A stretch of 24,932 bases of DNA from a virus, in IMG/VR virus record IMGVR_UViG_3300033995_001967, positions 1 to 24,932 of that record; one strand, written 5' to 3'. Shown here piece by piece: positions 22,582 to 24,932 of the stretch; position 1 is the first letter of the stretch, and each line of letters starts with the position of its first letter. A program made the translations under genes and the position numbers. The notes under the pieces are model-generated. The model saw only the letters and a program-made list of their open reading frames with translations, was not told the DNA's origin and did no database searches.

Positions 22582-22939
22582 AGTGGGTAGTAGGGGTGAG
22601 TTGAGTTTCAGGAGAATTTGAGCATAACGGACAGTCGCAAAGGTTTAACTCGAGCCCGCAGGATTCGTACTCCGTGGCGTAGACCAAATCGGGAACGACC
22701 ATTATCTCGGGATCTTTCGCCATGATGTGAACGCGCCCGCAGTTTTTGGTGTCGTAAACCGCGTAGCGGGCGCTGCCCCGCAAGCTGCGATCCATGAAGC
22801 CGAGGATCTGGTCTTCGCCGGTCAGGTCGCCACAGTCGCCTTCGATAAAGCGGTCCACGAGGAGCAGCAGTTCGTCGTGGTCAACCCCGTGTTCGGCGAA
22901 CAACGCGTGTAAGGACAATTTGTAGGGCTTAGAAGTCAT
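22568..22939 (-). CDS. Hypothetical protein with Cys-rich tail (123 aa)
   Basis: ATG 22939 (MTSKPYKLSLHALF) is preferred over GTG 22957, which is 6 codons upstream and closer to the promoter motif. The middle reads DCGDLTGEDQILGFMDRSLRG then ARYAVYDTKNCGRVHIMAKD. The tail has CGLELNLCDCPLC, four cysteines that may bind zinc. No family was recognised. A TTGAC/TATACC promoter candidate lies 28-46 nt upstream, making this the probable first gene of the minus-strand cluster running to about 21950 or further. Confidence 0.65.
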   Translation of the reverse strand: MTSKPYKLSLHALFAEHGVDHDELLLLVDRFIEGDCGDLTGEDQILGFMDRSLRGSARYAVYDTKNCGRVHIMAKDPEIMVVPDLVYATEYESCGLELNLCDCPLCSNSPETQLTPTTHYGNS

Positions 22940-22966
22940 GGCCAAGCAGGGGCGCACAATAAGCGT

Positions 22967-22985
22967 GGTATATGATGCAAGTCAA
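22967..22985 (-). promoter_or_regulatory. Candidate promoter, motif copy C (minus strand)
   Basis: Reads TTGACT, 7 nt, TATACC, then ACGCTT on the minus strand, in the 54-nt gap between the stop at 22994 and ATG 22939. It matches copies A (2665) and B (23637). A recognisable -10 hexamer is weak, so the TATACCAC core itself may be the signal. Confidence 0.45.
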
Positions 22986-22993
22986 CATTTGTT

Positions 22994-23188
22994 TTAGGGG
23001 GTGGTGATTGTCTTGCCGAGACGCTGGGCCCGCAGGTAGTCGTCGATGACCCGCCTGAAGCGGATGTCCAAGTCCTCGAAGGCTTGGCCGGAAACGCGGG
23101 TAAACTTGGCTCCGGCTCCGGGGTTTACGATAACGATGCGATTAAGAAGGTGCCGCTTGAGGGCGGCGTTGTTGAATAGGTCACTCAT
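22994..23188 (-). CDS. Small protein, possible histone-fold-like DNA binder (64 aa)
   Basis: Begins MSDLFNNAALKRHLLNRIV, then F-T-R-V-S (about 29-33), one long helix (GQAFEDLDIRFRRVIDDYLRAQ) and G-K-T-I-T-T. The order short helix, loop with RVS, long central helix, loop with [R/K]KT[I/V] resembles the first two helices and second loop of archaeal-type histone folds, but a third helix is almost absent. The protein is basic. No Shine-Dalgarno precedes the start. Nucleoid or phage DNA binding is inference; it may be an unrelated helical protein. Confidence 0.55.
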   Translation of the reverse strand: MSDLFNNAALKRHLLNRIVIVNPGAGAKFTRVSGQAFEDLDIRFRRVIDDYLRAQRLGKTITTP

Positions 23189-23220
23189 GGTAGGTGTTTT
23201 TTAGGTTGTGGTTGTTGGGC

Positions 23221-23250
23221 GAGGGATGAGGCCCCGTGGCCCCATCCCTC
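23221..23250. terminator. GC-rich intergenic hairpin after the 79-aa gene
   Basis: GAGGGATG pairs with CATCCCTC, then one mismatch, then GGCC with GGCC around a 4-nt loop. It starts 7 nt beyond the minus-strand stop at 23258. No U-run follows on the minus strand, so it may be a transcript 3'-end stabiliser, processing site or weak terminator rather than a classical one. Confidence 0.45.
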
Positions 23251-23257
23251 TTTGAAG

Positions 23258-23497
23258 CTATTTAGATGCAGCTTTGTTCAAGGACTCGATGAATGCGGCG
23301 AACGCCGCGACTTTTTCGGGGTCCTCTTCGTCCTCTTCGTAGACCGCAAGGCTATCCTCGATAAACGAGAACAGCAGTTGTTCCGGGGCCTCCTCCTGGA
23401 CGGCGGCGACTTGGTGTAGTCTGGCGGTCAGCAGTTCGAGGGTTGCGGGGTCTAACAGTCCGATCAGATCGGACAGGGTGGGGTGCGTAGTCGACAT
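23258..23497 (-). CDS. Acidic hypothetical protein (79 aa)
   Basis: ATG 23497 (MSTTHPTLSDLIGLLD) is chosen; a longer form from 23590 would run through the divergent regulatory gap and has an unlikely N-terminus. The protein is helical and very acidic (EEAPEQLLFSFIEDSLAVYEEDEEDPEKV), ending in AAFAAFIESLNKAASK. No motif was recognised. Small acidic phage proteins are often inhibitors or DNA mimics, but nothing here proves that. It is divergent from the HNH gene at 23677 and has a weak AGGA 11 nt upstream. Confidence 0.6.
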   Translation of the reverse strand: MSTTHPTLSDLIGLLDPATLELLTARLHQVAAVQEEAPEQLLFSFIEDSLAVYEEDEEDPEKVAAFAAFIESLNKAASK

Positions 23498-23543
23498 GGT
23501 GCTTGTTTTCCTAAGTTGCTCTGTGTTAGCGCCCGAGATCCCG

Positions 23544-23561
23544 TGGGCCAATGTTGGCCCA
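23544..23561. repeat. 8-bp-arm palindrome TGGGCCAA-TG-TTGGCCCA
   Basis: Perfect arms with a 2-nt centre. The short centre favours a protein-binding dyad over an RNA hairpin. It lies 47 nt upstream of the minus-strand start at 23497. Confidence 0.55.
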
Positions 23562-23608
23562 ATAAACGGGTCGAGGGTCGCAGAGAGCAAAGGGGTGTTT
23601 GAAGGGGG

Positions 23609-23623
23609 GTTAAGGTATTTAAC
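23609..23623. repeat. Inverted repeat GTTAA-GGTAT-TTAAC
   Basis: Perfect 5-bp arms around GGTAT, whose complement ATACC is the core of the recurrent promoter-linked motif. A minus-strand reading gives TTAAATACC, similar to TTAATATACC at 2676. Confidence 0.45.
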
Positions 23624-23636
23624 GGTCGATACATTA

Positions 23637-23663
23637 TTGACTGTTCGTAATATACCGCATACT
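23637..23663 (+). promoter_or_regulatory. Candidate promoter, motif copy B
   Basis: TTGACT (23637-23642), TATACCGC (23651-23658) and CATACT (23658-23663; 15-nt spacer from TTGACT). TAATATACC[A/G]CATACTT is shared almost exactly with copy A at 2678. The expected start of transcription is only a few nt before ATG 23677. Confidence 0.5.
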
Positions 23664-23676
23664 TACTACGTTGCGC

Positions 23677-24087
23677 ATGACCCCCCTGCAAGAGAAAATT
23701 TTAGCGAAAAGACGGGAAGGCTGGACTTACCGAGCCATAGCCAAAGCGATACCGTGCTCTGCGTATGCGGTTTACTACGCTTGCTGCAAGGCCGATGCTG
23801 CCCCCAAATCGCTCCTGAGAAACAGTAGTCGGAGACGAAAAATGACCGCGCAATTGAAAGCGACTTTCGGGGCGCAGTGCGCGGTATGCGGTTACGACAA
23901 GTGTGCCGAAGCCCTGGAGTTCGACCATCTTTTTCCCAAACAAAAAGTCCAAGAAGTCAGCTCGTTGCGCGCCCGAAAAGAAGCCGAAAAAGAAGCGGAG
24001 AAATGCTTGCTGCTTTGCTGCCGCTGCCATCGGGAACGACATGCGGGACTCCTGGACATTGGGGCGTACTTGGCCCCCAACTTATGA
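23677..24087 (+). CDS. HNH endonuclease with N-terminal helix-turn-helix (136 aa)
   Basis: ATG 23677 is preferred over TTG 23671. Residues 7-36 form a helix-turn-helix (ILAKRREGWTYRAIAKAIP then CSAYAVYYA). The HNH domain follows: CAVCG (Cys68, Cys71), LEFDHL (Asp83, His84), and EKCLLLCCRCHRERH (Cys114, Cys117, His118, His122), close to the family pattern KCxLLCxNCHRExH with Arg at the usual Asn. A sequence-specific DNA endonuclease is likely, possibly homing-type, since it stands alone on the + strand with its own promoter candidate. The stop overlaps the next start (ATGA). Confidence 0.82.
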   Translation: MTPLQEKILAKRREGWTYRAIAKAIPCSAYAVYYACCKADAAPKSLLRNSSRRRKMTAQLKATFGAQCAVCGYDKCAEALEFDHLFPKQKVQEVSSLRARKEAEKEAEKCLLLCCRCHRERHAGLLDIGAYLAPNL

Positions 24088-24347
24088 TCTCCAAGAAGTT
24101 GCCCCGGCTGATCAAAGTGCGGGAAAGAAATTTGGGGCGTGAGAAGGCCGACGGACTTTCCTGGCAAGACGATGCGTTGGTTGAGATAGACCCTCGCCAG
24201 TCGGAGGAGGAGCGTCTGGACACGCTCATCCACGAGTCGCTCCACATTCTGCTCCCCCGGTTCAACGAGATGCAGATCCGGGGACTCTCGAAGCGATTGG
24301 CCCCACTCATCTGGAAAGACGGTTGGCGGCGGGTTCGGGGGCTGTAA
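24084..24347 (+). CDS. Small HExxH metallopeptidase-like protein (87 aa)
   Basis: The protein contains IDPRQSEEERLDTLIHESLH (zinc motif HESLH at 50-54) followed by a helix and IWKDGWRR. This resembles a family of compact phage proteins with pattern IDPR...LIHEALH...P...A..LW..GYR, usually annotated as putative metallopeptidases; a third zinc ligand is not certain. ATG 24084 overlaps the HNH gene stop by ATGA, so the two are translationally coupled. It ends 1 nt before the convergent gene's stop. Its substrate is unknown; host-protein cleavage is a guess. Confidence 0.72.
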   Translation: MISKKLPRLIKVRERNLGREKADGLSWQDDALVEIDPRQSEEERLDTLIHESLHILLPRFNEMQIRGLSKRLAPLIWKDGWRRVRGL

Positions 24348-24348
24348 T

Positions 24349-24603
24349 TTACTGAGTTAGACGTTGCGTGGCCTCAAGTAGCTGGACGTATTGCTCGCCG
24401 TAGCGTTTGAAGTATCGGTAGGCCAACGGGTGAACTTTGTAGCTGATGCTGGCGAAGTCCAACTCCGCGTAACCCAGTGGTTCCAGCACGGCGAGAAGCC
24501 GCGCCTCCAGAGGCGAGGGGTCGTCAGTGAGGGGTTTGTACGTAGGGATATCCAGCAACTTGTTGGCCGTGCGGTGAACCGCTTCGTGTAGTTTGGTGCT
24601 CAT
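24349..24603 (-). CDS. Tandem paralogue 3: 84-aa hypothetical protein
   Basis: Last member of a minus-strand tandem family. It shares with the next gene upstream the patterns AVxxTxNxxL, LExLGYAxxD, VHPxAxxYFxR and the C-terminal RLTQ. Small, helical, with no known motif and no membrane segment. Its start overlaps the upstream paralogue's stop (ATGA). The family was not recognised; duplication suggests a role where dosage or divergence matters, such as anti-host or anti-defence functions (inference). Confidence 0.68.
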   Translation of the reverse strand: MSTKLHEAVHRTANKLLDIPTYKPLTDDPSPLEARLLAVLEPLGYAELDFASISYKVHPLAYRYFKRYGEQYVQLLEATQRLTQ

Positions 24604-24875
24604 GAATTTTGGGTGAGTCGTTTTTTGGCTTCAAGAACTAGCGTCAAATGATCCGCGTAATCAGGATTGAAGCGGTAGAAGTAGTGCAAAGCCTCCGGAT
24701 GGACCGTGTGAAAATCGTACTTCCAATCGCATTTGGCGTATCCCAATGACTCCAAATCCCTCAAACACTGAGCCAATCCCCAACCCGAAATTGGGTTGCA
24801 GTGTTTTTCTATGAACGGTTCGTCTTTTAACGACCCGTTTACGGTATTGTAAACCGCGTCTTGTATTGAGTTCAT
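24600..24875 (-). CDS. Tandem paralogue 2: 91-aa hypothetical protein
   Basis: Homologous to the 84-aa gene downstream by shared LESLGYAKCDW, TVHPEALHYFYRF and EAKKRLTQNS. It is longer by an N-terminal insertion containing CNPISGWGLAQCL. It overlaps genes on both sides by ATGA. No enzymatic motif. The two conserved boxes (LGYAxxD and VHPxAxxYFxR) may form a small winged-helix-like or other alpha/beta fold, but this is a guess. Confidence 0.68.
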   Translation of the reverse strand: MNSIQDAVYNTVNGSLKDEPFIEKHCNPISGWGLAQCLRDLESLGYAKCDWKYDFHTVHPEALHYFYRFNPDYADHLTLVLEAKKRLTQNS

Positions 24876-24886
24876 GAATTTTGGGT
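24601..24886. repeat. Repeated 14-nt gene-junction sequence (two copies, 24601-24614 and 24873-24886)
   Basis: catgaattttgggt occurs identically at both paralogue junctions. On the minus strand it encodes the end TQNS, the TGA stop and the overlapping ATG. It marks the boundary of the duplicated unit (272 nt apart). Confidence 0.85.
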
Positions 24887-24932
24887 CAGTCGGACTTTGG
24901 CCATGGACATCGTGCGCTTCTGGATCGAGGTC
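24872..24932 (-). CDS. Tandem paralogue 1: C-terminal end of a further family member (partial)
   Basis: The last 19 codons before the window edge read through to TSIQKRTMSMAKVRLTQNS and TGA, which overlaps the start of the 91-aa gene. The terminal RLTQNS and junction DNA are identical in pattern to the next pair, so this is a third copy whose 5' part lies beyond the window. Confidence 0.6.
   Translation of the reverse strand, partial: TSIQKRTMSMAKVRLTQNS

Larger units (their letters stand above)
23498..23676. promoter_or_regulatory. 179-bp divergent regulatory region
   Basis: Separates the minus-strand 79-aa gene from the + strand HNH gene. It contains a near-perfect palindrome at 23544-23561, a second one at 23609-23623, and the + strand promoter candidate at 23637-23663. 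No supported coding sequence was seen. It is the largest non-coding stretch in the window and a likely control point. Confidence 0.6.

Noticed and set aside
22940-22957. GTG 22957 as start of the 123-aa minus-strand gene
   Set aside because: ATG 22939 follows six codons later; GTG remains possible because it is close to the predicted transcription start, but nothing else supports it.
23478-23828. + strand ORF across the divergent regulatory region
   Set aside because: It runs through the palindromes and promoter motif and into the HNH gene in another frame; its composition is not protein-like.

Overview
This window is a segment of a tailed bacteriophage genome. The gene content (short-tail-like adaptor, several ejection-type proteins, no tail tape measure or sheath) suggests podovirus morphology. 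No tRNA, rRNA, integrase, CRISPR array or insertion sequence was seen. Terminase, portal, major capsid, DNA polymerase and RNA polymerase genes are not in the window and must lie outside it. The host cannot be identified. Only about a quarter of the genes have a recognisable Shine-Dalgarno sequence, which would fit a host group that depends little on it (for example Bacteroidota or Verrucomicrobiota), but this is inference.

Layout, left half (+ strand, tightly packed late genes). The window opens inside a tail-fibre gene (to 1325) followed by a small partner gene. A lysis block follows: a pesticin/T4-lysozyme-like endolysin (1731-2423), an XhlA-like coiled-coil membrane protein, an LL-H-type holin candidate, and a two-helix membrane protein with a peptidoglycan-binding-like tail. 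Two tiny genes lead into three structural or appendage genes: a 739-aa protein with internal repeats, a 299-aa protein with a perfect 54-bp tandem repeat, and a 471-aa protein with 29 cysteines. A two-module zinc-ribbon protein and a 110-bp non-coding gap follow. Then come an adaptor-like protein (8707-9693), two Ala/Gly-rich internal proteins, and a 2563-aa ejection-type polyvalent protein (12827-20518) with a zincin motif.

Layout, right half (20515 to the end). Small accessory/early-type genes lie mostly on the minus strand: membrane and secreted proteins, zinc-finger proteins, an HNH protein, a possible histone-fold protein and a tandem array of paralogous 80-90-aa proteins. They are interrupted by a + strand HNH nuclease/mini-metallopeptidase pair (23677-24347) and one isolated + strand gene (20756-21007). 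Genes repeatedly overlap by ATGA, and opposing genes share stop codons (CTAG) or start codons (CATG).

Regulation. Three intergenic sites share the pattern TTGAC, 7-9 nt, TATACC[A/G]C just upstream of a start codon (2665, 22985 on the minus strand, 23637). ATACC/GGTAT also sits inside inverted repeats in two gaps. This is the best candidate for a phage-wide promoter or operator element, and its position implies very short or absent mRNA leaders.
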